From positions 1-9,804 of the forward strand of contig JAQVEI010000050.1 in NCBI GenBank assembly GCA_028697695.1: a DNA stretch of 9,804 nt, given 5' to 3'. The position numbers and the translations under genes are program-made. The notes under the pieces are model-generated. The model saw only the letters and a program-made list of their open reading frames with translations, was not told where the DNA came from and made no database searches. This DNA is from Lentimicrobiaceae bacterium (lineage in GTDB: Bacteria; Bacteroidota; Bacteroidia; Bacteroidales; Lentimicrobiaceae). Below, one piece after another: positions 1 through 6,606 of the stretch. Every line of letters begins with the position of its first letter. Positions within the stretch are counted from its first letter, which is position 1.

Positions 1-227
1 CTCACGTACCGGCTGTACTACACACACCGCTTATGTCGGGAGCAAATGCAATAAGCGGGGTAATCATCGTTGGCGGGATCATCCTTGTTGGACATGCCAA
101 TCTGCAAACCTTCTCTACAGAACTGGTGCTGGGCATTTTAGCCCTGGTTTTTGGTACTTTAAATGTTGTTGGCGGATTCGCCGTTACCGACAGGATGCTT
201 GAAATGTTTAAAAAGAAAAAAAAGTAA
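1..227 (+). CDS. pntA: NAD(P) transhydrogenase alpha subunit, membrane part (3' end)
   Basis: This is the C-terminal 74 residues of the small membrane alpha subunit of proton-translocating NAD(P)+ transhydrogenase. That enzyme uses the proton gradient to move hydride from NADH to NADP+. The reading frame is open from base 3, so the gene starts before the window. The visible part reads HVPAVLHTPLMSGANAISG and then two hydrophobic helices. The LHTPLMS..NAISG stretch is the hallmark of domain II of the alpha subunit. It ends in a lysine-rich tail and a TAA stop. In species with a three-gene enzyme this subunit is a separate protein of about 100 residues, and the short spacing to pntB fits that arrangement. 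The NAD-binding alpha domain would lie upstream. Whether this is a separate alpha-2 gene or the tail of a full-length pntA cannot be decided here. Confidence 0.93.
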   Translation, partial: HVPAVLHTPLMSGANAISGVIIVGGIILVGHANLQTFSTELVLGILALVFGTLNVVGGFAVTDRMLEMFKKKKK

Positions 228-233
228 GCCATT

Positions 234-1676
234 ATGGATAATATATTAGGAACAATAAATGGAAACGCTTATACAATTGGCGATTCCCTGCTTGAGCTGA
301 GCTACCTGATAGCCGCACTGTTGTTTGTGTATGGTCTTAAGATGCTCTCTCATCCGGCTACTGCGCGTCGTGGAAATCTATGGGCTGCAGGCGGAATGGG
401 TTTAGCTATGATTACCACGCTTCTTCTTCACAAAAACGCCGACGGGCAGGGTATTCAACTGATGAATATGATAATCATTATCCTATTTATTGCCTTAGGA
501 TCCGTTATCGGCTGGATTGTGGCCCGCAAGGTTAAAATGACAGCTATGCCGCAACTGGTTTCTTTGTATAATGCCTCGGGTGGAGCAGCGTCAATGCTCG
601 TTGCCTTGCTTGAATATCCAAATGCCATAGCCGGTGATACTGGTTCCATTCTGGTCACTGTATTGGGATTGGTTATTGGAGCAGTTGCCTTTAGCGGTAG
701 TGTAATCGCCTGGGGTAAGCTCGATGGCAGGGTAGGTGATATCATGAAGCCTTTTATGACCTACCTTAACTTATTCTTATTGCTGGCTACCATCGCTTTA
801 AGTATATTCATCATTGTATCTCCCAACCCACCCGCCGAACTGCTTTGGGCAATTTACGCGCTTACTGCTCTTTCAATAATTTACGGTATCATGTTTGTAA
901 TGCCCATTGGAGGTGCCGATATGCCGGTTGTTATTTCTTTACTAAATGCGTTAACCGGCATCGCTGCCGCCATGGCCGGGTTTATCTATGACAATCAGGC
1001 AATGATTTTAGGAGGTATTCTGGTAGGTGCTGCGGGTATGATATTGACCTTGCTCATGTGTAAAGCCATGAACCGCTCATTGCTTAATGTAATTGTAGGT
1101 TCATTTGGTGGTGGCGCTGCCGGCGCAGGCAGTGAAGGTGACAAAACGGTGAAAGAAATATCACTTAGTGATGCCGCTGTTTTATTGAGCTACTCACAAA
1201 AAGTATACATTGTTCCAGGTTATGGATTGGCTGTTGCCCAGGCTCAACACCTTTGTCACGAGCTTGACACCCTGTTATCGGGCAAAGGTGTAGAAGTTAA
1301 ATACGCCATTCACCCGGTAGCCGGTCGTATGCCAGGCCATATGAATGTGCTTTTGGCCGAAGCAGATGTACCTTACGATAAGCTGGTTGAGATGGATGAT
1401 GCGAACAATGAAATGCCAAATACGGATGTGGTTATGGTGATAGGTGCCAATGATGTGGTAAACCCTGCGGCAGAAAACGACCCCGCCAGCCCTATTTATG
1501 GCATGCCCATTATTAAAGTGCTTGAGGCTAAGAATGTTATCGTAATGAAGCGCAGTATGGCTGCCGGTTATGCCGCTATCCCCAACAACCTGTTTTACCA
1601 TCCTAAAAACAGTATGCTCTTTGGCGATGCAAAATCCAGCCTTCAGAAGCTGGTAGCCGAGATTAAGAATCTGTAG
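234..1676 (+). CDS. pntB: NAD(P) transhydrogenase subunit beta
   Basis: This encodes a 480-residue protein, full length for the family. It is the beta subunit of the inner-membrane proton-pumping transhydrogenase and carries part of the membrane channel plus the NADP(H)-binding domain III. Residues 1 to about 290 form a series of hydrophobic helices, including the conserved MPQLVSLYNASGGAAS stretch near 105-120. Domain III follows after a Gly/Ala-rich linker (289-300). It shows PGYGLAVAQAQ at 328-338 (dinucleotide-binding loop), HPVAGRMPGHMN at 360-371, GANDVVNPA at 404-412, KRSMAAGYA at 439-447 and GDAK at 464-467. The gene starts 6 bp after the alpha subunit stop, so the two are co-transcribed. 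It is followed by an intrinsic terminator. The usual role is NADPH supply. All key motifs are intact. Confidence 0.97.
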   Translation: MDNILGTINGNAYTIGDSLLELSYLIAALLFVYGLKMLSHPATARRGNLWAAGGMGLAMITTLLLHKNADGQGIQLMNMIIIILFIALGSVIGWIVARKVKMTAMPQLVSLYNASGGAASMLVALLEYPNAIAGDTGSILVTVLGLVIGAVAFSGSVIAWGKLDGRVGDIMKPFMTYLNLFLLLATIALSIFIIVSPNPPAELLWAIYALTALSIIYGIMFVMPIGGADMPVVISLLNALTGIAAAMAGFIYDNQAMILGGILVGAAGMILTLLMCKAMNRSLLNVIVGSFGGGAAGAGSEGDKTVKEISLSDAAVLLSYSQKVYIVPGYGLAVAQAQHLCHELDTLLSGKGVEVKYAIHPVAGRMPGHMNVLLAEADVPYDKLVEMDDANNEMPNTDVVMVIGANDVVNPAAENDPASPIYGMPIIKVLEAKNVIVMKRSMAAGYAAIPNNLFYHPKNSMLFGDAKSSLQKLVAEIKNL

Positions 1677-1691
1677 TTACGGATGCCGAAT

Positions 1692-1729
1692 AAAAAAAAG
1701 CCTGCTTAAATAAAGCGGCTTTTTTTTTA
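1692..1729 (+). terminator. Intrinsic terminator after pntB
   Basis: An A-run leads into GCC(T)GCTT, a short AAATA loop and AAGCGGC, then a run of T. The stem has one bulged T. It lies about 15 bp past the pntB stop and would end the pnt operon. The flanking A and T runs could make it work on both strands. Confidence 0.8.
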
Positions 1730-1759
1730 TCTTTTTCTTTCTCAACAAAAAAAGTGTGG

Positions 1760-1767
1760 TATATTTG
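1760..1767 (+). promoter_or_regulatory. -7 promoter element for tRNA-Lys
   Basis: TATATTTG matches the Bacteroidota -7 consensus TAnnTTTG and ends 12 bp before the tRNA 5' end. It continues into CAGC, as do two other promoters in this window. No convincing -33 TTTG is visible at the usual distance. Confidence 0.7.
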
Positions 1768-1779
1768 CAGCTTCAAAAC

Positions 1780-1852
1780 CTCTCCGTAGCTCAGTTGGTA
1801 GAGCAAATGACTCTTAATCATTGGGCCGAAGGTTCGAGTCCTTCCGGGGAGA
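1780..1852 (+). tRNA. tRNA-Lys (anticodon CTT)
   Basis: This is a 73-nt cloverleaf. The 7-bp acceptor CTCTCCG pairs with CGGGGAG (one G-U), and the D arm is GCTC..GAGC. The anticodon stem AATGA/TCATT encloses the loop CTCTTAA, giving anticodon CTT for AAG codons. The T arm is GAAGG-TTCGAGT-CCTTC. The discriminator base is A. The 3' CCA is not encoded (ACCC follows), so it must be added after transcription. A promoter lies directly upstream and a terminator directly downstream, so this is probably a single-gene unit. Confidence 0.97.
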
Positions 1853-1857
1853 CCCTC

Positions 1858-1895
1858 AAAAAGGCCGTTACACACTGATGTTACGGCCTTTTTTT
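1858..1895 (+). terminator. Intrinsic terminator after tRNA-Lys
   Basis: GGCCGTTACA and TGTTACGGCC form a stem with one internal T-T mismatch. It is preceded by an A-run and followed by seven T. It begins a few bases after the tRNA, so the primary transcript is short. Confidence 0.85.
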
Positions 1896-2001
1896 ATTGC
1901 AATGCCAGGGTATGTTTTCGTAATTTTCTGCGGCAACCACAGATATTTGGCCAATTGTGAAAAAAAAGTTGTTGCAGGGGTCAACAAACTATTAAATTTG
2001 C

Positions 2002-2009
2002 TATTTTTG
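2002..2009 (+). promoter_or_regulatory. -7 promoter element for tRNA-Pro/tRNA-Thr
   Basis: TATTTTTG matches TAnnTTTG and ends 24 bp before the tRNA-Pro 5' end. It is followed by CAGC, as at the tRNA-Lys promoter. A TTG lies at 1972-1974, but its 27-bp spacing is longer than the usual 19-21, so the -33 element is uncertain. Confidence 0.68.
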
Positions 2010-2033
2010 CAGCCCCGAACATCAGATTTAACT

Positions 2034-2107
2034 CGGGATGTAGCGCAGCCCGGTAGCGCGCTTCGTTCGGGACGAAGAGGCCGCAGGTTCGAATCCTGTC
2101 ATCCCGA
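2034..2107 (+). tRNA. tRNA-Pro (anticodon CGG)
   Basis: This is a 74-nt cloverleaf. The acceptor CGGGATG pairs fully with CATCCCG, giving the C1-G72 pair typical of bacterial tRNA-Pro. The anticodon stem CTTCG/CGAAG encloses the loop TTCGGGA, so the anticodon is CGG, for CCG codons. The T arm is GCAGG-TTCGAAT-CCTGT, ending in a G-U pair. The discriminator is A, and CCA is not encoded. It is probably the first gene of a two-tRNA transcript with tRNA-Thr, 38 bp downstream. Confidence 0.97.
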
Positions 2108-2114
2108 CATTGTT

Positions 2115-2144
2115 ACAATGCCTGTGCCTGAGTACAGGCATTGT
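2115..2144 (+). repeat. Inverted repeat between tRNA-Pro and tRNA-Thr
   Basis: ACAATGCCTGT and ACAGGCATTGT are perfectly complementary, giving an 11-bp stem with an 8-nt loop (GCCTGAGT). The hairpin fills most of the 38-bp spacer and ends just before the first base of tRNA-Thr. No T-run follows, so it is unlikely to terminate transcription. A role in processing the tRNA precursor is possible but is inference. Confidence 0.75.
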
Positions 2145-2145
2145 T

Positions 2146-2218
2146 GCCACTTTAGCTCAGTTGGTAGAGCAGCGCATTCGTAATGCGCGGGTCGGGGGTT
2201 CGAGTCCCCTGAGTGGCT
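2146..2218 (+). tRNA. tRNA-Thr (anticodon CGT)
   Basis: This is a 73-nt cloverleaf. The acceptor GCCACTT pairs with GAGTGGC (last pair T-G), and the D arm is GCTC..GAGC. The anticodon stem GCGCA/TGCGC encloses TTCGTAA, giving anticodon CGT for ACG codons. The T arm is GGGGG-TTCGAGT-CCCCT. The base after the acceptor is T, and CCA is not encoded. A terminator follows 4 bp later, closing the Pro-Thr unit. Confidence 0.97.
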
Positions 2219-2222
2219 CCTT

Positions 2223-2247
2223 AGCCGGGTTTACCGGCTTTTTTTTT
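2223..2247 (+). terminator. Intrinsic terminator after tRNA-Thr
   Basis: AGCCGG, loop GTTTA, then CCGGCT and a run of nine T: a textbook Rho-independent terminator, 4 bp after the tRNA. The following 136 bp up to the convergent TerC gene show no gene or clear signal. Confidence 0.9.
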
Positions 2248-2383
2248 GCACAGCAAGCAAAAGCAGCCATACAGGCTTTAATAACCTCCTTTTGCTGTGG
2301 TTTCGAAACAAACCGACCTACACAGAAACGGCTTCCAGCTAAAATGAAAATTGATAGAAATACGGTGGCCAATACCGGTTTAT

Positions 2384-3451
2384 TTAATCGTCCCGGGCTT
2401 TATTAAGCTTTTCAGGCACGATAACAGAGGCCAGGATACTGATAAAGAGAATACTAACGATGATTATGAGGGAATGAACTGTGGTAAAGCCCAGTGCTTT
2501 TAGCCATGAATGTGCCAGCATTTTGCATCCGATAAAGAACAAAAGCAAAGCAAGTCCGGCTTTTAGAAAACGGAATTTACCTATTACGTTAACAACCATA
2601 AAAAACATAGCCCTTAGCCCAAGTATGGCAAAAATATTCGAAAAAAATACGATGTAAGGGTCTTTGGTTATGGCAAAAATGGCCGGTATTGAATCTACGG
2701 CAAATACCAGGTCGGAAAATTCAATGACCATCAACACTATAAATAAGGGTGTAATGTATAATTTTCCCTCTTTTCGCAAAAAAAAATGATTTCTTAAAAA
2801 CCCCTGATGTACCCTGAAGTGTTTGGATGCGAATTTTACCACCGGGTGTGTAGCCACGTTGATTTGCTCACTTGATTTACGGCTAAACATCATATGGACG
2901 GAGGTATAAATGAGCAATCCTCCAAAGAAATAAAGTACCCAGTTAAACTGCTGAATAAGTGCGGATGCGGTAAAAATAAAGAGAAACCTCAATACAATAG
3001 CTGCCAGAATTCCCCAGAACAATACCCGCCGGTAGTACCTTGAGTCAACCCCAAAAGCATAAAATATCATTACGATGACAAAGATGTTATCTACCGAGAG
3101 TGCCTTTTCGATAAGATAACCGGTCAGAAACTCCAATCCCAGGTTATTTTTATAAACCTTTAAAGCTTCAGCATAGGAAAGTCCTGAAATATTTATGGGA
3201 TGGTCAAACTTATCTATCAGATGTTCAAGCTGTTGTAAGGTACCGGAATTGCCAAGGTGAATCCATTCACCATGCAACAACAACAGGCCATAAAACCCAA
3301 ATGAGAGCACTATCCATGCCAGGGTATAAAACATGGCTTCGCGAAAAGGCACAACATGATCACGCCGATCGAAAACACCCAAATCGAGGAGGATAATACC
3401 CGTAATGATGACAATAAATATGGAAAAAAAGATCAGTTCATGCGGGTTCAT
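2384..3451 (-). CDS. TerC/Alx-family integral membrane protein
   Basis: This encodes a 355-residue multi-pass inner-membrane protein of the TerC family. The two conserved acidic repeats are present: EKALSVDNIFV at 115-125 and EFSDLVFAVDSIPA at 244-257. Asp121, Asn122, Asp247 and Asp253 are the expected metal-site residues. About eight or nine hydrophobic helices can be seen, the first at residues 7-24. Length is similar to or slightly longer than typical Alx. Family members are linked to manganese export or metalation of secreted enzymes (E. coli Alx, B. subtilis MeeF/MeeY) and to tellurite resistance. No other ter genes lie nearby, so tellurite resistance should not be assumed. The ATG is chosen because a TAnnTTTG promoter lies 20 bp upstream. 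The gene is probably transcribed alone, and the exact substrate is unknown. Confidence 0.93.
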   Translation of the reverse strand: MNPHELIFFSIFIVIITGIILLDLGVFDRRDHVVPFREAMFYTLAWIVLSFGFYGLLLLHGEWIHLGNSGTLQQLEHLIDKFDHPINISGLSYAEALKVYKNNLGLEFLTGYLIEKALSVDNIFVIVMIFYAFGVDSRYYRRVLFWGILAAIVLRFLFIFTASALIQQFNWVLYFFGGLLIYTSVHMMFSRKSSEQINVATHPVVKFASKHFRVHQGFLRNHFFLRKEGKLYITPLFIVLMVIEFSDLVFAVDSIPAIFAITKDPYIVFFSNIFAILGLRAMFFMVVNVIGKFRFLKAGLALLLFFIGCKMLAHSWLKALGFTTVHSLIIIVSILFISILASVIVPEKLNKARDD

Positions 3452-3470
3452 CCGTGATAGTTATTTGCTG

Positions 3471-3478
3471 CAAAGGTA
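3471..3478 (-). promoter_or_regulatory. -7 promoter element for the TerC-family gene
   Basis: On the - strand this reads TACCTTTG (TAnnTTTG), followed by CAGC as at both tRNA promoters. It ends 19 bp before the ATG, implying a very short leader. No good -33 TTG is seen at 19-21 bp. Confidence 0.65.
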
Positions 3479-3644
3479 ATCGATAATTGGATAATTTCTC
3501 CATGAACAATATTTTACATGTAAAAAAAACTCATTTATGATTTTTCACTTATTCGTCTGATTTTTTAACCTGATAGCAACCATTCATTCTAACCGGTTTG
3601 AAAAAAATCACTCCTGCCTATCAAAAAAAACTACAAAATATCCA

Positions 3645-3652
3645 TACATTTG
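3645..3652 (+). promoter_or_regulatory. -7 promoter element for the glutamine synthetase gene
   Basis: TACATTTG matches TAnnTTTG. Transcription would begin near 3657-3660. This places the in-frame TTG at 3657 at the very start of the transcript and supports the ATG at 3693 as the true start, with a leader of about 35 nt. Confidence 0.65.
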
Positions 3653-3692
3653 ATGCTTGATTTATGACCCCTTAACCTTAACTTTAATAAAT

Positions 3693-5195
3693 ATGAACAG
3701 ACTTCATGATCTTCATCCCAACCCATTGGTACAATATCTTAATAAGCCTTCTGAATCATTTACGCGTGCTGATTTAATTAAGTTCATAGAGGATCACAGT
3801 ATTGAGATGATAAACTTCCGCTATACCGGAGGTGACGGCCGCCTTAAGACACTGAATTTTGTCATTAGCTCACGAGAACATCTGGAATCTATACTTACTA
3901 CCGGCGAACGGGTTGATGGGTCGAGTTTATTTCCATTTATCCAAGCGGGTTCCAGTGATTTATACGTTGTTCCGCGCTACCGGACAGCTTTTTTAAACCC
4001 TTTTAGCGAGATTCCGGCCATTGATATACTCTGTTCGTATTACAATAAAGATGGAGCGCCTCTTGAAAGTTCACCTGAATACATCCTTCGCAAAGCTCAT
4101 GCAGCTATTAAAGAAAAAACCGGTTACGATTTCCATGTAATGGGTGAGTTGGAGTTCTATATTATCAGCAATGAACTGCCTTTATTTGAAGGTGCGGATC
4201 AAAAAGGTTACCATGAGTCCTACCCTTTTGCCAAATGGGAGAGTTTGCGCACCGAAGCCATGACAGCAATGGCAAAAGCCGGATGCCTGATTAAATATGG
4301 ACATTCAGAAGTAGGTAATTTCACACTCGACCACAAGCTCTATGAACAAAATGAGATAGAATTTATGCCTACCCATCCTGAAGCTGCTGCAGATCAGCTT
4401 ATGATTGCCAAATGGGTATTGAGGGTTTTGGCTCAGAAATATGGAGTTACCGTAACTTTTGCACCAAAAATTACTTTGGGTAAAGCAGGCAGTGGATTAC
4501 ATGTTCACACCAAACTCTTGAAAGATGGGAAAAATGTTATGTTGAAAGACGGTAAAATTAGTGATGCTGCCCGGCATATTATTGCGGGTTACCTGGGTTT
4601 GGCGCCCTCACTTACGGCTTTTGGCAACACCAATCCTACTTCATATTTCAGGCTTGTACCCCATCAGGAAGCACCAACCAACATTTGCTGGGGCGACAGA
4701 AACCGCTCAGTTTTGGTTCGGGTTCCATTAGGCTGGGCCTCCAAACACAACATGATATATGATGCCAATCCGCAGGAGCCCCATGCAAAAGTTGACTTCT
4801 CGCAACTTCAAACAGTGGAATTTCGTTGTTCTGATGGTTCAGCCGATATCTACCTGCTGATGGCAGGCTTAACCGTGGCTGCGCGGCATGGCCTGGAAAT
4901 GTCCGATGCATTAAGAATAGCGGCAGAAACATATGTGGATGTAAATATATTTGATGAAAAGAACAAAGAGCGTTTGGCAGAACTCAACCAATTGCCTCTT
5001 TCGTGTTGGGAATCGGCTACCATGCTTGAGCAACAGGCTCATATTTACATGAAATACAATGTTTTCCCAAAAGAATTGATTGATGGTACTATCCGCAGAT
5101 TACGCAGCTATAAAGATGAGCATCTGCGGGAGCAGATCAAAGACAGCAAAGAAAAAATAATGCATGTGGTAAACCAATATTTCCACTGCGGTTAA
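3693..5195 (+). CDS. glnA: Glutamine synthetase family protein (GSI-like)
   Basis: This encodes 500 residues from the ATG at 3693; a TTG 36 bp upstream is in frame but sits at the predicted transcription start. The enzyme would make glutamine from glutamate, ammonia and ATP in the cytoplasm. Family motifs appear in order: VDGSS at 74-78 (ammonium-site Asp/Ser), GELEFY at 151-156 (metal-binding Glu), HSEV at 204-207, GSGLHVHTK at 266-274 (metal and ATP His), SYFRLVP with a following HQEAP (314-327, flap Glu kept), WGDRNRS at 333-339 and VEFR at 375-378. It is somewhat longer than classical GSI (about 470). It has about five extra residues after HSEV and no LYDLPP-type adenylylation site near the C-terminus, so control by GlnE is not expected. 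Many GlnA paralogues act on other amines, so the symbol is tentative. No nitrogen-regulation genes are adjacent. Confidence 0.88.
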   Translation: MNRLHDLHPNPLVQYLNKPSESFTRADLIKFIEDHSIEMINFRYTGGDGRLKTLNFVISSREHLESILTTGERVDGSSLFPFIQAGSSDLYVVPRYRTAFLNPFSEIPAIDILCSYYNKDGAPLESSPEYILRKAHAAIKEKTGYDFHVMGELEFYIISNELPLFEGADQKGYHESYPFAKWESLRTEAMTAMAKAGCLIKYGHSEVGNFTLDHKLYEQNEIEFMPTHPEAAADQLMIAKWVLRVLAQKYGVTVTFAPKITLGKAGSGLHVHTKLLKDGKNVMLKDGKISDAARHIIAGYLGLAPSLTAFGNTNPTSYFRLVPHQEAPTNICWGDRNRSVLVRVPLGWASKHNMIYDANPQEPHAKVDFSQLQTVEFRCSDGSADIYLLMAGLTVAARHGLEMSDALRIAAETYVDVNIFDEKNKERLAELNQLPLSCWESATMLEQQAHIYMKYNVFPKELIDGTIRRLRSYKDEHLREQIKDSKEKIMHVVNQYFHCG

Positions 5196-5197
5196 TG

Positions 5198-6292
5198 CTA
5201 ATGTGTTTTTCGGAAACGAATGAGCTTACGTCCAAGGTAAACGCGACGCAGCCACAGCGGTAGTATAAAAGCCCCGAGTATAAGATAGGGGTAATAGGTC
5301 ATTAACCGCCAAAACAGTGCTACAATGGTTGACAAATCCCCCTGAGGGCCTTTAATAAATTCCCTCAAAAAGATTGGGAAAAAGTATTCAGCTATACCGC
5401 TTCCACCGGGTGTAGGACTGATGAGCATAATTACCCACATCATTAGTTGCCGGGCATACACCAGCAAATTGTCGGCCCATCCTATAGGCCCGGCAAATGC
5501 CATAATCAAAAAATTCACCAGCCAGAATCGTGCAGTCCATGAAACAAAGGTGGCCCCAAAAGCTTTAGCCCAATATTTAAAGTGCTTGTCTTTTAGTTCT
5601 GCTGATGTCTCGATTACCTGATTGCCCATCATGCGGGCATCACGTTTAAACCGTTTGAGGAAAGGTATGTTGGTTAGCTTCTCAAGTATCCAGCCAAAAC
5701 CGGCAGGATTGATAAATACACCATAAGACAGCAACAATGCCAGCAATGAAATAAAAGCATAACCCACATAAAAAATTCCCATGGTGCCAACAGTATAGCC
5801 CAGTACATGTATTTGATTGCTTGCGATAGCCAAACGATCTATACCGGCTAGAATAAAAACCAGGGGAAGCATAATCAGATAAAAGAACTCATCCAACAGG
5901 GCGGTAACAATAACAATAGCTGTACTCCTGCCAGCCCCAAGCTTCTCCTTGGCCAGTATGAATATGGCAAAAGCCGACCCTCCAACCACCGAAGGGGTAA
6001 CGCTGGAAGCAAACTCCCACAACATAATTACCTGAAATGATTTACGCCAGCTAAGCATTTTATCCGTAAGTAACCGAATGCGATAGATGTAACCTGCATC
6101 ACGCAAAACCAACATGAGCAGAGAACAAAAGAAATAAAAACCGGCATTCCAGCTCCATGTAATTCCCGAAAGGTTGCCTCTGTTAATGTCGCGCAAAATC
6201 ATATATACTATTACACCCAGCCCGATAACTACCGGAATGATTATTCTTCGAAAAGCAAAAATGTTTAGAATTTTTCTTTGGGTGCTCGCCAT
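5198..6292 (-). CDS. UPF0104/YbhN-like membrane protein (LPG synthase TM domain, flippase-like)
   Basis: This encodes a 364-residue, multi-pass membrane protein of the lysylphosphatidylglycerol-synthase transmembrane superfamily (PF03706 type; the same fold region as MprF and YbhN). Diagnostic stretches are LWEFASSVTPSVVGG at 91-105 and SPTPGGSGIAEYFFP at 292-306. Seven to eight hydrophobic helices are separated by short basic loops. There is no soluble aminoacyl-transferase domain, so it is not a complete MprF. Proteins of this kind are proposed to move lipids or polyprenyl-linked intermediates across or between membranes; the substrate here is unknown. The gene stops (TAG) 2 bp from the stop of the convergent glutamine synthetase gene, with no terminator between. 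A TAnnTTTG element lies 27 bp upstream of the ATG. A cardiolipin synthase gene lies 0.8 kb away on the same strand. Confidence 0.9.
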   Translation of the reverse strand: MASTQRKILNIFAFRRIIIPVVIGLGVIVYMILRDINRGNLSGITWSWNAGFYFFCSLLMLVLRDAGYIYRIRLLTDKMLSWRKSFQVIMLWEFASSVTPSVVGGSAFAIFILAKEKLGAGRSTAIVIVTALLDEFFYLIMLPLVFILAGIDRLAIASNQIHVLGYTVGTMGIFYVGYAFISLLALLLSYGVFINPAGFGWILEKLTNIPFLKRFKRDARMMGNQVIETSAELKDKHFKYWAKAFGATFVSWTARFWLVNFLIMAFAGPIGWADNLLVYARQLMMWVIMLISPTPGGSGIAEYFFPIFLREFIKGPQGDLSTIVALFWRLMTYYPYLILGAFILPLWLRRVYLGRKLIRFRKTH

Positions 6293-6319
6293 GTCATTTA
6301 TATATATTCTCTAAACGTT

Positions 6320-6327
6320 CAAAGATA
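6320..6327 (-). promoter_or_regulatory. -7 promoter element for the YbhN-like gene
   Basis: The - strand reads TATCTTTG, matching TAnnTTTG, with its 3' end 27 bp before the ATG. No -33 TTG is visible at the expected spacing. Confidence 0.62.
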
Positions 6328-6494
6328 AATGATGTTTGTCATATTTTGCTGATTTTCATTTCATGTCTCCAAAATTTCATTCACCTTCATTCCGCAGTGA
6401 TTATTGGTGACCACAGTGTTGGGACAGTAAGAAGATTATTAAACCCCGGATTTTCCCTTAAAGCGTTAAAATGGCCCGGGAACATTAAGTAAAT

Positions 6495-6538
6495 TGTCAT
6501 TTTGTCACCAAATTAACCTGCTTAATGCCATTATGTCA
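6495..6538 (+). promoter_or_regulatory. TGTCA repeats upstream of hsp20
   Basis: TGTCA occurs at 6495-6499, 6503-6507 and 6534-6538. The first two form ATTGTCATTTTGTCACC, an 8-bp direct repeat. They lie 69-112 bp upstream of the hsp20 ATG, a plausible position for an activator or stress-regulator site. The role is inference; no protein partner can be named. Confidence 0.4.
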
Positions 6539-6606
6539 TCTAAAGTGAGCAATTTTCGTTTGGAATATCATTTGATAAAAGAATAAAAACTTTAAAACAC
6601 AAGGAA

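Larger units (their letters stand above)
6293..6606. other. Intergenic region upstream of hsp20
   Basis: These 314 bp hold no credible gene. The left end carries the - strand promoter of the YbhN-like gene. Positions 6445-6480 can form an imperfect hairpin (CCCGGATTTT against AAAAT-GGC-CCGGG, 3-nt bulge, 13-nt loop). Three TGTCA motifs lie at 6495, 6503 and 6534. No clean + strand TAnnTTTG precedes hsp20; the nearest look-alike is TATCATTTG at 6566-6574, which is one base too long. Expression of hsp20 may therefore depend on an alternative sigma factor or activator. Confidence 0.6.

Noticed and set aside
455..1601. Two long open frames antisense to pntB (455-745 and 1275-1601)
   Set aside because: pntB is clearly the coding strand with intact motifs. 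The antisense frames have no promoter and no recognisable domains.
1821..2406. Open frames across the tRNA block, on both strands
   Set aside because: They run through the tRNA-Lys, tRNA-Pro and tRNA-Thr genes and through terminators. The apparent proteins are translated tRNA sequence with no family resemblance.
2384..3451. Tellurite resistance function for the TerC-family protein
   Set aside because: No terA, terB, terD or terE gene is nearby. The Alx-type single gene is better described by family only.
3657..3692. TTG start giving 12 extra N-terminal residues on the glutamine synthetase
   Set aside because: It coincides with the predicted transcription start after TACATTTG, and the ATG at 3693 gives a normal family N-terminus.
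4648..4932. 94-residue open frame antisense to the glutamine synthetase gene
   Set aside because: It lies wholly inside conserved catalytic motifs of the sense gene and shows no independent signals.
5421..5621. Open frame opposite the YbhN-like gene
   Set aside because: It is a shadow of a conserved membrane protein gene, with no promoter and no similarity that I recognise.
6601..6606. AAGGAA as a Shine-Dalgarno site for hsp20
   Set aside because: It directly touches the ATG, leaving too little spacing, and Bacteroidota rarely rely on such sites.
6400..6606. Sigma-54 promoter upstream of hsp20
   Set aside because: No TGGCAC-N5-TTGC pair with acceptable matches could be found; only the TGTCA repeats remain.
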